A stretch of 64,000 bases of DNA from Clostridia bacterium (GTDB lineage Bacteria; Bacillota; Clostridia; Lachnospirales; Lachnospiraceae), in assembly GCA_910574475.1 (NCBI GenBank), contig CAJTAT010000007.1, forward strand, positions 124,001 through 188,000, given 5' to 3'. The translations under genes were made by a program, and so were the position numbers. How positions within the stretch are numbered: the first letter of the stretch is position 1; the number at the start of each line of letters is the position of its first letter. The notes beneath the pieces are model-generated. The model was given only the letters and a program-made list of their open reading frames with translations, was not told the origin of the DNA and made no database searches. Below, piece by piece: positions 33,966 through 43,108 of this stretch.

Positions 33966-35621
33966 TTATTCCACGTTCCAGGTCTCGTATTTCCAACCCT
34001 TCAAGGAAAAGTCTTCATATGGCATACCGTTGACTTTCTTACTGTTTACAAAAAGCATATCCGGGTGATACAAAAATGCCATTGGTACTTCGGCTACCAG
34101 ACGTTCCTGCAATTCATCATAAACAGGCTTTCTATCCTCAATCGTCAGGCCTTCCATTCCTTTCATATACAGTTCATTCCAGGACGCATCGGCAATTCTG
34201 TTCCAGTTATCCGGTACAGGTTTGAAATAGAAATTGCTCTCGGACGGCTCAAACGGAGTAGATGCCGACTGCATCAGCGCAACATCATACTGTCCGCTGT
34301 AGAGCATTGAACTGATAGTTGCCGCATCAAAAGTTTCAATATTGATTTGCAAGCCAATCTCTGCAAGCTGCTGTTGTACCAGCACAGAAATGGTCTGCCC
34401 CAGCAAGTTTGTGGATGCCATAATAAAAGTAAGCGGTTTGCTGGTATCCAGGTTGGATTTTGCCAAATATTCTTTTGCCAGCTCTGGGTCATATGGATTG
34501 CCTGTCACATTTTCATTGCGATATGGATTTTCTGGAACAATCGCACTGATAGCTGTTCTTCCATAGCCATATAACACATCATTGATAATACTCTCTTTAT
34601 TCACTGCACAGTCAATCGCAAGTCGCGCATTTTGATCCAAATGTTCGTTATTCAGTAAAAGATGGACATTTCCGAATCCTGGATATTCGGAAGTCACCAG
34701 GCTTTCTTCCTGCTGTGCAAGTTCATAATCGCTGTAGGAAAGCTTGGATCCATAAATGGTAGTGTCCACCTCCCCGGCCAGCATAGAAGAGAGTATATTA
34801 TTGGCCGGAATTACGCGGATAATCAGACGATCCATCTGTGGGCGTCCCAGGTAATAATCATCTCTTGCCACATACTCCATCCGCTCACCAGAAATAATAT
34901 TATCCAGGGTAAAGGCGCCCGAAGTAACTGGGTTCTCCCAGAAAGGATCTACCAGAAGGCTTTCAACAGGAACATTCTCCAGGCAGTGCTTGGGCAAAGT
35001 AAATGTATAGCGCAGCATATAAAATTCATTCAACACAGTAGAGGTATATGCAGGCTTATAAGTCAGCTGTACTGTCTTTTCATCAAGAGCTTTCACACCA
35101 AACTCCTCACCCTCGATTAAAGTACCTGTATCATCCGTTCCCACAAAAGGCCATACAGCCATAATGTGAGCAGGTACATCCAGTTTTGGATCTGCACAAG
35201 TTCTCATGGTCCACTCAATATCTTCTGCTGTGATAGGTTCTCCGTCAGACCAGGTTGCATCTTCATTGATCTTGCAGGTGAGGACAGAGCCATCCTCCGA
35301 CTGCTCCCAACTGGAGAACAATCTGGGCTCAATCTCCCCAGTCGCCTTTATCGTCACCCAGGACTCATAAATAGGATATAAAAATGCTACATGGTCATCC
35401 CTGTTGGAAGAAAAGGGATGCAAAGCCTCCCACGCACTGACAGCCGCCACGGTAACTACCTTTTCTCCGCCAGACTGGACTGCATCTTCATTTGTCTCTC
35501 CCGTTGTTTCTTCTTTTGTTCCTTCACTGTTCTCCGCAACCGGTGCAGGATTGCTGCCGCAGCCTGCAAGCATTGCCATTGCCAGAAGTGCCGCTAAACC
35601 TTTTACTACTCTGTTTCTCAT
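33966..35621 (-). CDS. oligopeptide ABC transporter substrate-binding lipoprotein
   Basis: A 551-residue family 5 solute-binding protein. The signal ends in a lipobox (MAMLAGCGS), followed by a Glu/Thr-rich linker, then the binding domains (HPFSSNRDDHVAF, WSDGEPITAEDIEWTM, FTLPKHCLENV, NPYDPELAKEYLAKS). It is anchored outside the membrane and should deliver a peptide or related solute to the OppBC permease. It is the last transporter gene of the operon and is separated from oppF by 95 bp. Confidence 0.93.
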   Translation of the reverse strand: MRNRVVKGLAALLAMAMLAGCGSNPAPVAENSEGTKEETTGETNEDAVQSGGEKVVTVAAVSAWEALHPFSSNRDDHVAFLYPIYESWVTIKATGEIEPRLFSSWEQSEDGSVLTCKINEDATWSDGEPITAEDIEWTMRTCADPKLDVPAHIMAVWPFVGTDDTGTLIEGEEFGVKALDEKTVQLTYKPAYTSTVLNEFYMLRYTFTLPKHCLENVPVESLLVDPFWENPVTSGAFTLDNIISGERMEYVARDDYYLGRPQMDRLIIRVIPANNILSSMLAGEVDTTIYGSKLSYSDYELAQQEESLVTSEYPGFGNVHLLLNNEHLDQNARLAIDCAVNKESIINDVLYGYGRTAISAIVPENPYRNENVTGNPYDPELAKEYLAKSNLDTSKPLTFIMASTNLLGQTISVLVQQQLAEIGLQINIETFDAATISSMLYSGQYDVALMQSASTPFEPSESNFYFKPVPDNWNRIADASWNELYMKGMEGLTIEDRKPVYDELQERLVAEVPMAFLYHPDMLFVNSKKVNGMPYEDFSLKGWKYETWNVE

Positions 35622-35716
35622 TTTTTCCTCCTTCTAAAGTTTTGCTCCGGCCTGACTGGCCTTCGCTGATTGGTTTTCTATTGTATCGGCTGTGACGTCA
35701 CTCAGCCGCACAAGAG

Positions 35717-36670
35717 CTACAACATATGGCAGGCCGTGCCATGGCCATTTTCATCCATTTTCAATTCCGGCCGCTCTGTCTTACATCGCTCCGTCGCATA
35801 CTTGCATCGGGTGTGAAACCGACATCCGCTTGGGGGATTCATGGGACTGGGCAAGTCCCCCTCTAAAGGGATACGCTCTACTACAATATCTGGATCAGGG
35901 ATAGGAATGGAGGAAAGCAGTGCCTGGGAATAAGGATGTCTGGGATTTCGATACAGCTCTTCACAGTCAGCCAGTTCCACGAGATTCCCTAAATACATCA
36001 CAGCAATCCGGTCGCTTACATGCTTCACAACACTCAAATCATGTGAGATAAACAGATAGGCCACCCCTCGTTCCTGATTAATTTCCCGCATTAAATTTAA
36101 TACCTGGGCTCGTACCGATACATCCAGGGCAGATACAGGCTCATCACAGACAATAAAATCTGGCTCAGAGACCAGGGCCCTTGCGATAACAATTCTCTGC
36201 CGCTGTCCACCAGAAAACTCATGGGGATACCGGTAAATTTGATACTCTTCAAACCCCACAAATTTCAACATATCACGACATTTTTCAAAGCGTTCATCCT
36301 TTGTCCCGATCTTGAAAATATCCAAAGGCGCCCTCACAGATTCCAATACTGTCATACGGGGATTCAGTGAGGAATAAGGATTTTGAAATACCATCTGCAT
36401 ATGTTGGCGCATCCGTCTCATTTCCTTATGGGAAAGTTTTGATAAGTCCTTTCCATTGTAAATGATCTCTCCTTCTGTAGGTTCCACCAGACGCAGCAGC
36501 GTGCGTCCCAATGTGGATTTTCCACAGCCTGATTCTCCTACCAGTCCAAGAGTTTCTCCCTTATGCAGAGTCAAACTCACATCATCCACTGCTTTGACTA
36601 CATGTTTCCCACGCCCCTGAAAATATTTCTTTATATGGTTTCCGCGCAGCAATACCTTTTCCTCACTCAT
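35717..36670 (-). CDS. oppF: oligopeptide ABC transporter ATPase, OppF type
   Basis: A 317-residue ATPase: Walker [11 protein letters not shown], signature FSGGQRQR, Walker [13 protein letters not shown], and a C-terminal oligopeptide-transporter domain with cysteines ([18 protein letters not shown]) that often bind an Fe-S cluster. The ATG at 36670 has AGGAGG upstream and overlaps the end of oppD by 8 nt; longer in-frame starts lack a site. Confidence 0.92.
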   Translation of the reverse strand: MSEEKVLLRGNHIKKYFQGRGKHVVKAVDDVSLTLHKGETLGLVGESGCGKSTLGRTLLRLVEPTEGEIIYNGKDLSKLSHKEMRRMRQHMQMVFQNPYSSLNPRMTVLESVRAPLDIFKIGTKDERFEKCRDMLKFVGFEEYQIYRYPHEFSGGQRQRIVIARALVSEPDFIVCDEPVSALDVSVRAQVLNLMREINQERGVAYLFISHDLSVVKHVSDRIAVMYLGNLVELADCEELYRNPRHPYSQALLSSIPIPDPDIVVERIPLEGDLPSPMNPPSGCRFHTRCKYATERCKTERPELKMDENGHGTACHML

Positions 36671-37664
36671 CGCAAACCTCCTTAGCCTCTTTTTCATACA
36701 GCCAGCAGCGGACCCTTTCTCCATTTTCCAGTAAATACTGGGGAGGTGGAGTCACTGCACATTTTTCAATGCACTGGTTACAGCGATCCCTGAAAATACA
36801 TCCTTCTATTTTTTGTGTCAGATTTGGTACATTGCCGGGAATAGCATAAAGCTTATCTTCCTGTTTATCCATACGGGGAACGCTTGCCAGCAATCCCTGG
36901 GTATAGGGATGCCTGGGCGTCTTAAAAATCTGCTGCTTTGTTCCATATTCCACTGCCTTACCGGCATACATGACCATAATATTGTCAGCCATGCCAGCTA
37001 CTACTCCCATATCATGTGTGACAAGGATAATTGCCCCATTCATGCTATCTCTCAGTTTGCGGAGCAGATCTAAGATCTGAGCCTGTATGGTTACATCTAA
37101 TGCTGTTGTAGGCTCGTCAGCAATCAGCACCTGAGGATCGCAGGACAAGGCCATTGCAATGAGCACACGCTGACACATACCGCCGGACAATTGATGGGGA
37201 TATTCTTTCATACGCTTTTGTGCTTCTGGAATTCCCACCTTATTTAACCATTCCACCGCATGTGCAAAAGCCTCTTTTTTATTCATACCTGTATGTCTTC
37301 GAATCATCTCCACCATCTGATATTCTATGGTAAATACGGGGTTAAGGGAGGTCATGGGGTCCTGCGAAATCATAGAAATTTCTTTTCCCCGCAGGTCGCA
37401 CATCAATCGCTCCGGCATATTCAGAACCTGTCTGCCGTTCAGTTCCACAGAGCTGCCTTCCTGAACCTTGCCTCCATACTTTTCGATCAACTTTAAGATG
37501 GACATACTCATTACACTTTTTCCACAGCCGGATTCACCCACAATTCCCAGGATTTCACCGCTCCTCAAAGTAAAACTAACTCCATTTACTGCGGGCAGCG
37601 TGCCGGATTTTGTCTTAAAAAAGGTCTTCAAATGGTCAACTTTCAATACTATTTTATCTTCCAT
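36663..37664 (-). CDS. oppD: oligopeptide ABC transporter ATPase, OppD type
   Basis: A 333-residue ATPase with Walker [11 protein letters not shown], signature LSGGMCQR, Walker B LIADEPTTALDVT and a cysteine-bearing C-terminal domain (GCIFRDRCNQCIEKC). The ATG at 37664 follows AAAGGAG at 6 nt. It pairs with OppF to drive the OppBC permease. Confidence 0.92.
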   Translation of the reverse strand: MEDKIVLKVDHLKTFFKTKSGTLPAVNGVSFTLRSGEILGIVGESGCGKSVMSMSILKLIEKYGGKVQEGSSVELNGRQVLNMPERLMCDLRGKEISMISQDPMTSLNPVFTIEYQMVEMIRRHTGMNKKEAFAHAVEWLNKVGIPEAQKRMKEYPHQLSGGMCQRVLIAMALSCDPQVLIADEPTTALDVTIQAQILDLLRKLRDSMNGAIILVTHDMGVVAGMADNIMVMYAGKAVEYGTKQQIFKTPRHPYTQGLLASVPRMDKQEDKLYAIPGNVPNLTQKIEGCIFRDRCNQCIEKCAVTPPPQYLLENGERVRCWLYEKEAKEVCDE

Positions 37665-37691
37665 AGTTGCTCCTTTCATTCTGTGCTGCCT

Positions 37692-38564
37692 TTAGATTTT
37701 TATCTTGGGATCCAATGCAGCTCTCAGGCCGTCACCCACAAAATTAATACATACAACCGTCAATACAAGTATGATTCCTGCTGGAATCCACATCCAGGGA
37801 CGATACATCAGCGTTGAAAGAGTCTGGGCATCACGAATCATGTTTCCCCAGGTTGGAGTCGGAAGCTGTACGCCAAGACCCAGGAAACTCAGGCCGCTCT
37901 CTGCCAGAATATTTCCTGCCACTGCAAAGCTAAAAGTAACAAATACAGGAGCCAATGAGTTTGGCAAAATATATTTCACCATTTGTGTTAGGTTTGTTGC
38001 GCCTGTGGCCCGGGCTGCCTCCACATAGACCTCCTCCTTCACAGACAATACTTTGCTGTAAATCAGGCGCGTATAACTGGTCCATCCCAAAAATCCAAGT
38101 ACCAGCATCAAAGATTTTGCAGAAGCACCCATGACTGTCACCAGAACCAATTGAATCACAAGTGCCGGGAATGACATAAAAATATCCACCAGCCGCATAA
38201 TGATACCCCGGATCATGTTGTCATAAAAACCAGCCAGAAGTCCCAACGGCACACCAATCGCAGCGCTAATGAAAGCGGCAACAAAACCTACAGAAAGAGA
38301 AACTCGTCCTCCATAAATAATTCTTGCAAAAATATCCCGCCCCGCATCGTCTGTTCCTAAAATAAACTGTCCATTGGGGCCAACAGCAAATTGCCCTGGG
38401 TTAGAGGTAAGCGGATCCAATTTTACAATCATGGGCAGGAAAACGATGACTAAAATTTCAAAAGTCAGAATGGCCAGAGAAACCATTGCCACCTTATGTC
38501 TGAGAAATCTGCCAACTGCATCTTTCAGGAATACATTTCTTCTTTTGCTATTCGTATTCTTCAT
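37692..38564 (-). CDS. oppC: oligopeptide ABC transporter permease, OppC type
   Basis: A 290-residue permease with six helices and the OppC N-terminal segment (FLRHKVAMVSLAILTFEILV). It has the HPLGTDDAGRD-like stretch ILGTDDAGRDIFARIIYGGR and the EAA loop (EVYVEAARATGATN). The ATG at 38564 follows AGGAGGG. Confidence 0.92.
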   Translation of the reverse strand: MKNTNSKRRNVFLKDAVGRFLRHKVAMVSLAILTFEILVIVFLPMIVKLDPLTSNPGQFAVGPNGQFILGTDDAGRDIFARIIYGGRVSLSVGFVAAFISAAIGVPLGLLAGFYDNMIRGIIMRLVDIFMSFPALVIQLVLVTVMGASAKSLMLVLGFLGWTSYTRLIYSKVLSVKEEVYVEAARATGATNLTQMVKYILPNSLAPVFVTFSFAVAGNILAESGLSFLGLGVQLPTPTWGNMIRDAQTLSTLMYRPWMWIPAGIILVLTVVCINFVGDGLRAALDPKIKI

Positions 38565-38577
38565 GACAGTCCCTCCT

Positions 38578-39525
38578 CTAATTTCTAATCCGCGGATCCA
38601 AGACTGCATAAATCAGATCCATCAATAAGTTCGTCACCAATACTGCGATGGTGATATACATGGTGATTCCCATAATCACGGGATAATCCCGGTAGCTCAC
38701 CGAAAGCACCAGCAGGCTTCCCATACCAGGCCATCCAAAAATCTGTTCGATAATCACTGCTCCGCCAACCAATCCCGGAATTGACATACCAATACAAGTC
38801 ACAATCGGAAGCATGGCATTGCGCAATGCATGGACATAAAGGACTGTTCGCTCCAGCATACCTTTTGCACGGGCCATTTTCACATATTCTTCTCCAATCA
38901 CTTCCAGCATTGCACTTCTAGTCTGGCGGATGAAACTGCCCGCAGATGACAGAGACAGTGACAGGACCGGCAGAACCAGATGCTTTATCAGATCTCCCAG
39001 TGTCTGCGTATTTGCGTTTGTATACATACCACCCGTAGGAAGCCAACCCGTTTTTACCGAAAAAATATAGATAAATAATAGTCCGATAAAGAACCCAGGC
39101 ATGCCAGATCCGATAAATGACACTCCCGAAGCCAGAGTATCCCAGACAGAGTAGGGCTTACAGGCTGCGATAACCCCCAGTCCCACGCCAATGATTACAG
39201 ATACTACCAGGACAGTGAGCGTTAGCATTAAAGTCGGACCTATACGTTCGCTGATGACACGAAGTACTGGCTGGCTGGTGCGGTAGGAATAGCCAAGATT
39301 TCCCTGGAAGAGGCGCCCCAGCCATTTGAAATACTGAACATAAATTGGTTGATCCAACCCCATCTTGTGCTCCATGGCTGCAATATCTGCCGCTCCCATC
39401 TCCGGCGTAATCATAGCATCCACCGGAGAACCCGGCGTCATATTAGACAGGAAAAATACGAGAGCTGTCATTCCAAAAAATACTGGTATCATAACAAGTA
39501 ATCGTTTTATGATATATTTTTTCAT
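38578..39525 (-). CDS. oppB: oligopeptide ABC transporter permease, OppB type
   Basis: A 315-residue permease with six helices: MKKYIIKRLLVMIPVFFGMT start, GSPVDAM, a middle GMPGFFIGLL and the EAA loop (GEEYVKMARAKGM). The ATG at 39525 follows AGGAGAAGG. It is separated from the upstream aminopeptidase gene by 22 bp. Confidence 0.92.
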   Translation of the reverse strand: MKKYIIKRLLVMIPVFFGMTALVFFLSNMTPGSPVDAMITPEMGAADIAAMEHKMGLDQPIYVQYFKWLGRLFQGNLGYSYRTSQPVLRVISERIGPTLMLTLTVLVVSVIIGVGLGVIAACKPYSVWDTLASGVSFIGSGMPGFFIGLLFIYIFSVKTGWLPTGGMYTNANTQTLGDLIKHLVLPVLSLSLSSAGSFIRQTRSAMLEVIGEEYVKMARAKGMLERTVLYVHALRNAMLPIVTCIGMSIPGLVGGAVIIEQIFGWPGMGSLLVLSVSYRDYPVIMGITMYITIAVLVTNLLMDLIYAVLDPRIRN

Positions 39526-39547
39526 ATTCCTTCTCCTATCTGTGCAT

Positions 39548-40663
39548 TTAACAGGCAATCAGCTTGCTCAGTCTGTCAGGATTCATATCCAGCAATTCAT
39601 CCAACAGGAATATTCCATCTTTTCGAATCAGTACATCATCAAACCAGATTTCACCGCCGCCATTCTCTGGAGCATGAGATTGTACCAAATCCCAATGAAT
39701 TGCAGAGGGATTATTTTTCCCATTACCAGGAGTAAAATGCAGCGACATCATCATTTTTTCATCAAAAAGGATGTCCATAATTGGTTTCGTAATCATCGGA
39801 TTGAACCCAATAGCAAATTCACCTATGCGTCTGGCCCCCTTGTCTGTATCCAGTATTTTGTTCAACAACTCCGTATTGTTGGAAACAGCATTTACAATGA
39901 CCCCATCCTTTAATGTCAATTCCACGTCCTGAAATACAAATCCCTGGTAGCTGGAGGGAATGTTGTAGCGTATCACGCCATTTGCCGTCCCCTGCACTAC
40001 ATTCATACCTGTCTCACCGCAAGGCCGGTTGAAGATGCCGCAGTAAGACTCCTCCTGGCACATGCCTTTAATTGAAAATACCAAATCTGTACCAGGTGCT
40101 ATAATCCTTACTTGATCCGTTCTATGGCAGAGCTTATTGAGCGCACAGGCAATATCATTTAACTTTTTATAGTCAATACTGCTTGATGCAAAGTAAAAAT
40201 CCTCAAAGGCTTCTGTATCCATCCCTGCAAGCTGTGCCATCCCTGCATTGGGATACCGCAGTTTACACCATTTTGTATGAGGAAGCCTTACACTGTAATG
40301 AAGTTTGCCGTAATATTTATTGTAGATGGCCATCTTATCAGATGGAATTCCTGCATACTCATAGATGTTTTCCTGTTTACTGACAGCCACATACGCATCC
40401 ATATCCCTCATGCGCCCAGCTTCATACTCGTACCAGGATTTCATAGATTCTTCTGTGGCACTCATTATAAGCTGACGGGTAAGTCTCATATCCTGCAGGG
40501 ACACATAGGGATAAGCTCCAATCTCCTGTGCAGCTTTTATCAATTCCATGACAAATTCTTCACATCCATCCCAGGCCTCAATCAGCACTTTCTCCCCCGG
40601 CTTCAAACTGCAGGAGTACCCCATTACCTGCTTTGCCAGCTTTGTCATTCGCAAATCTTTCAT
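39548..40663 (-). CDS. aminopeptidase, M29 family
   Basis: A 371-residue M29 metallopeptidase (AmpS/AmpT group). The C-terminal metal-site region has LGE-like GEFAIGFNPMITKP, then FDEKMMMSLHF and AIHWDLVQS, matching the Glu, His and His/Asp ligands of the family. It works in the cytoplasm and removes N-terminal residues from peptides. It is the first gene of the operon with the oligopeptide transporter, so it likely trims imported peptides. AGGAGG precedes the ATG; a 39-bp element shared with another promoter lies 80-118 bp upstream. Confidence 0.88.
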   Translation of the reverse strand: MKDLRMTKLAKQVMGYSCSLKPGEKVLIEAWDGCEEFVMELIKAAQEIGAYPYVSLQDMRLTRQLIMSATEESMKSWYEYEAGRMRDMDAYVAVSKQENIYEYAGIPSDKMAIYNKYYGKLHYSVRLPHTKWCKLRYPNAGMAQLAGMDTEAFEDFYFASSSIDYKKLNDIACALNKLCHRTDQVRIIAPGTDLVFSIKGMCQEESYCGIFNRPCGETGMNVVQGTANGVIRYNIPSSYQGFVFQDVELTLKDGVIVNAVSNNTELLNKILDTDKGARRIGEFAIGFNPMITKPIMDILFDEKMMMSLHFTPGNGKNNPSAIHWDLVQSHAPENGGGEIWFDDVLIRKDGIFLLDELLDMNPDRLSKLIAC

Positions 40664-40742
40664 CTCTAACCTCCTGTCTTTTATGCTCTTGTAATTTTCC
40701 GTCTCAATTATTATAATTATTATAAAATTATGGACTTTCCTT

Positions 40743-40781
40743 TGTCTTTTCTAAACTTGCTTATGACTATTCAAAAATTGC
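40743..40781 (-). promoter_or_regulatory. AraC-type operator and -35 region, copy 1
   Basis: On the minus strand this 39-bp element holds two direct half-sites, GCAATTTTTGAATAG and GCAAGTTTAGAAAAG, 21 bp apart, and ends in AAGACA, which can act as a -35 box; TATAAT follows after 18 bp. An element 32/39 identical lies at 43068-43106 before the Gfo/Idh gene, with TAAGAT after 17 bp. Repeats spaced two helical turns overlapping -35 fit an AraC-family activator, and the araC-type gene starts 39 bp away. Confidence 0.75.
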
Positions 40782-40819
40782 TATATGTCACAAAAATTAT
40801 TTAGTAGGAAACCAAAAAT

Positions 40820-41812
40820 ATGTCTATTTATTACGATCATCTTAAAATGAATCATCAATATTCCGATGCTTATACAATCGGGCTTATTGAAACCTCCGCT
40901 CATATGCATTATGATGTTGAGATAGGGTGTGTTCTTAAAGGGGCAGTAATCATCTCCATTGACGACAGACCTTATAGAATTTCAGAAGGCGGGCTTTTCT
41001 TTATCAATCCAGCCTCTGTCCATGCATACAAGGCAGAGGGCAAATATGCATTAATCTCCTTTTTAGGCATCAACCGTTCCCTGGTTGACAGCCTTTTTTC
41101 GGATCTTCAAAACAAATCTATCGAATTTGTAATCTCAGATGACAAGGATAACTCTACAGTTGTAAATCATATCCGTACCCTGCTGATGGCCGGCTACCAG
41201 AACTTTATCAAAAACAATGATACCCATACGGTATTCAACCATTCCATTGCCATCTTTATCCTCTCACTCCTGCACGAGCATTTTTTAGTAGATAAATTGG
41301 AAAAAAATAACATGAGCATGGATAACTATGCACGTAATCAGCAGATCGAAGCCTATATTTTAAAAAATTACAATAAAGATATCAATATCCAGATGCTTGC
41401 AGAACATATTCATCTGTCTCCTTATTATACTTCTCACTATTTTAAGAAAATTTACCAAGTAACTTTTAATCAATACCTGACCTCTCTGCGGGTAGTGAAC
41501 GCAAAGTACTTACTGCATAAGCCTGATTTGCCCATTACCGAGATTGCTTTGAGCTGTGGCTTTAACAATAGCTCTAACTTCTCCCGCATTTTTAAAATGG
41601 AAGAGGGCATGAGCCCCTCTGATTACCGAAAAAAACATTTATTATCTAACGCCCCTGACAAGCTGAACCATACAGGCCTGTACAGCACCCAGAGCGGATT
41701 TTATATTTCTTTTACTTCCAATCAACATCAGACATTTTTAAATGAAGCCCTTACAAAATTCAAAATCAATCCCAATATTTTCCATTTTCTTACAGACTCG
41801 CTTCCAAAATAA
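40820..41812 (+). CDS. AraC-family transcriptional regulator
   Basis: A 330-residue regulator. The N-terminal cupin-like sensor (about 20-110; MHYDVEIGCVLKGAVIISID and HAYKAEGKY) is followed by a paired helix-turn-helix (about 190-285; NIQMLAEHIHLSPYYTSHYF, then ITEIALSCGFNNSSNFSRIF). It is divergent from the M29/opp operon and the likely activator of that operon and of the Gfo/Idh gene through the shared 39-bp element. Confidence 0.92.
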   Translation: MSIYYDHLKMNHQYSDAYTIGLIETSAHMHYDVEIGCVLKGAVIISIDDRPYRISEGGLFFINPASVHAYKAEGKYALISFLGINRSLVDSLFSDLQNKSIEFVISDDKDNSTVVNHIRTLLMAGYQNFIKNNDTHTVFNHSIAIFILSLLHEHFLVDKLEKNNMSMDNYARNQQIEAYILKNYNKDINIQMLAEHIHLSPYYTSHYFKKIYQVTFNQYLTSLRVVNAKYLLHKPDLPITEIALSCGFNNSSNFSRIFKMEEGMSPSDYRKKHLLSNAPDKLNHTGLYSTQSGFYISFTSNQHQTFLNEALTKFKINPNIFHFLTDSLPK

Positions 41813-41871
41813 GAAATCGAGTAGGGGAATGTCTTTCTCCTCTGCTCGCTGCACGGGCCTGTGCATATAAA

Positions 41872-41918
41872 AAGGAGTATCACAAACAGTGAAACATTCG
41901 TTGTTTGTGATACTCCTT
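41872..41918. terminator. terminator between convergent genes
   Basis: AAGGAGTATCACAAAC pairs with GTTTGTGATACTCCTT (16 bp) around a 15-nt loop. On the minus strand it is followed by TTTTTATATG, so it ends the Gfo/Idh transcript; it may also stop transcription from the AraC gene. Confidence 0.88.
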
Positions 41919-41946
41919 GATCTTATTTCCTAATGGTATGGAAAGC

Positions 41947-42999
41947 TTACTTTTTATTTTCTTCTATCCAGACAGCTTCCCCTGTCTGAGCTGACTTCTG
42001 GGCGGCAAAAATAACACGCATTGTCTTGAGGGCCTCCTCCCCGTCTATGGGAGCTTTCTTGTCCTGCAAAATGCAGTCCACAAAAGCATCAATGACACCA
42101 GAATTAAAGAATTTTCCAGATGTCTGCTCCTCATTTACTCCCACTGTGTCTAATTCCAGCTTTTCCACAGGTCCATGTTTCTTCTCAACGATCAAAGTAT
42201 ATTTGGGGTCTGTGTAGCACCGAATCACACCTTCACTTCCCTGAATTACAGTGGAATTTATCTCTTCTCCATATTGGGTCCAGCTCACATGCATGCTTCC
42301 CACTACACCGCTAGCTGTCTGGTAGAGGCAAAATGCATTGTCATCCACAGAAATGAGGCTTCCGTCTGGATATTTTTTATCTCTGGTACACAGATTTGCA
42401 TTTACCTTTACAATCGGTTCTCCCAGCAGGTAATGCATCAAGTCTGTCTTATGTACTCCCAGATCAGCCATAGCTCCAAACACTGACCTCTTTTTATCAA
42501 AAAACCAAGGATTCTTCTGCCCAGACCAAGCTTCTGGCCCAGCATGTCCATAGACAGTGTCAAAAGACAGAATATCACCAATTTCCCCTGCTTCAATCCG
42601 CTTTCTGGCTTCTACATGGGCCTGTGCAAAACGCTGATTCTGTCCAATCATCAGTTTTTTTCCATTTCGTTTTGCCGCTTCCACCATGGACTCACAGTCT
42701 TCCAATGTGGTAGCCATTGGTTTTTCGCAGAGTACATGAAGGCCATGGTTTAATGCTTTCACTGAAATCTCAGCATGGAGAGCATTAGGCACACAGACAC
42801 ATACAGCATCCAGGCCACTGCTTAGAAATTCTTCAAGGTCCGTATATGCCTTACCTCCATAGCGCTCTGCCATTTTTTCTGCTTTTTGGGGGGTTGCAGA
42901 ATAATAGGCTGTAAGCTGGCAATTTTGATTATTGGCCAGCTCTGGAATATGCCTCACCTGCGCAATTGTCCCACATCCGATAATTCCCACCTTTAACAT
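41947..42999 (-). CDS. Gfo/Idh/MocA-family oxidoreductase
   Basis: A 350-residue NAD(P)-dependent dehydrogenase. The Rossmann fold has GCGTIAQVRHIPEL, the EKPMATTLEDC motif carries the conserved lysine, and the C-terminal domain starts near residue 125. Members act on sugars, inositols or amino sugars; the substrate cannot be read from sequence. Its promoter carries the second copy of the AraC-type operator, which ties it to the peptide-transport operon. Monocistronic, ended by a strong terminator. Confidence 0.9.
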   Translation of the reverse strand: MLKVGIIGCGTIAQVRHIPELANNQNCQLTAYYSATPQKAEKMAERYGGKAYTDLEEFLSSGLDAVCVCVPNALHAEISVKALNHGLHVLCEKPMATTLEDCESMVEAAKRNGKKLMIGQNQRFAQAHVEARKRIEAGEIGDILSFDTVYGHAGPEAWSGQKNPWFFDKKRSVFGAMADLGVHKTDLMHYLLGEPIVKVNANLCTRDKKYPDGSLISVDDNAFCLYQTASGVVGSMHVSWTQYGEEINSTVIQGSEGVIRCYTDPKYTLIVEKKHGPVEKLELDTVGVNEEQTSGKFFNSGVIDAFVDCILQDKKAPIDGEEALKTMRVIFAAQKSAQTGEAVWIEENKK

Positions 43000-43067
43000 A
43001 ATCTACCATCTCCTTTTATGATTTGAATTTCTAATGATATTTCTATCTTACTTGAATTTTCTCTATC

Positions 43068-43106
43068 TGTCTTTCCTAATTTTGCCTAAAACTATTCAAA
43101 ATTTGC
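43068..43106 (-). promoter_or_regulatory. AraC-type operator and -35 region, copy 2
   Basis: Minus-strand element 32/39 identical to 40743-40781, with half-sites GCAAATTTTGAATAG and GCAAAATTAGGAAAG at 21-bp period, AAGACA as -35 and TAAGAT 17 bp later. It lies 69-107 bp before the Gfo/Idh start. Confidence 0.75.
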
Positions 43107-43108
43107 GT

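Noticed and set aside
33966..39525. The opp-type transporter as a nickel or dipeptide-specific system
   Set aside because: Sequence of the binding protein does not allow a ligand call; context with an aminopeptidase favours peptides but not a particular one.
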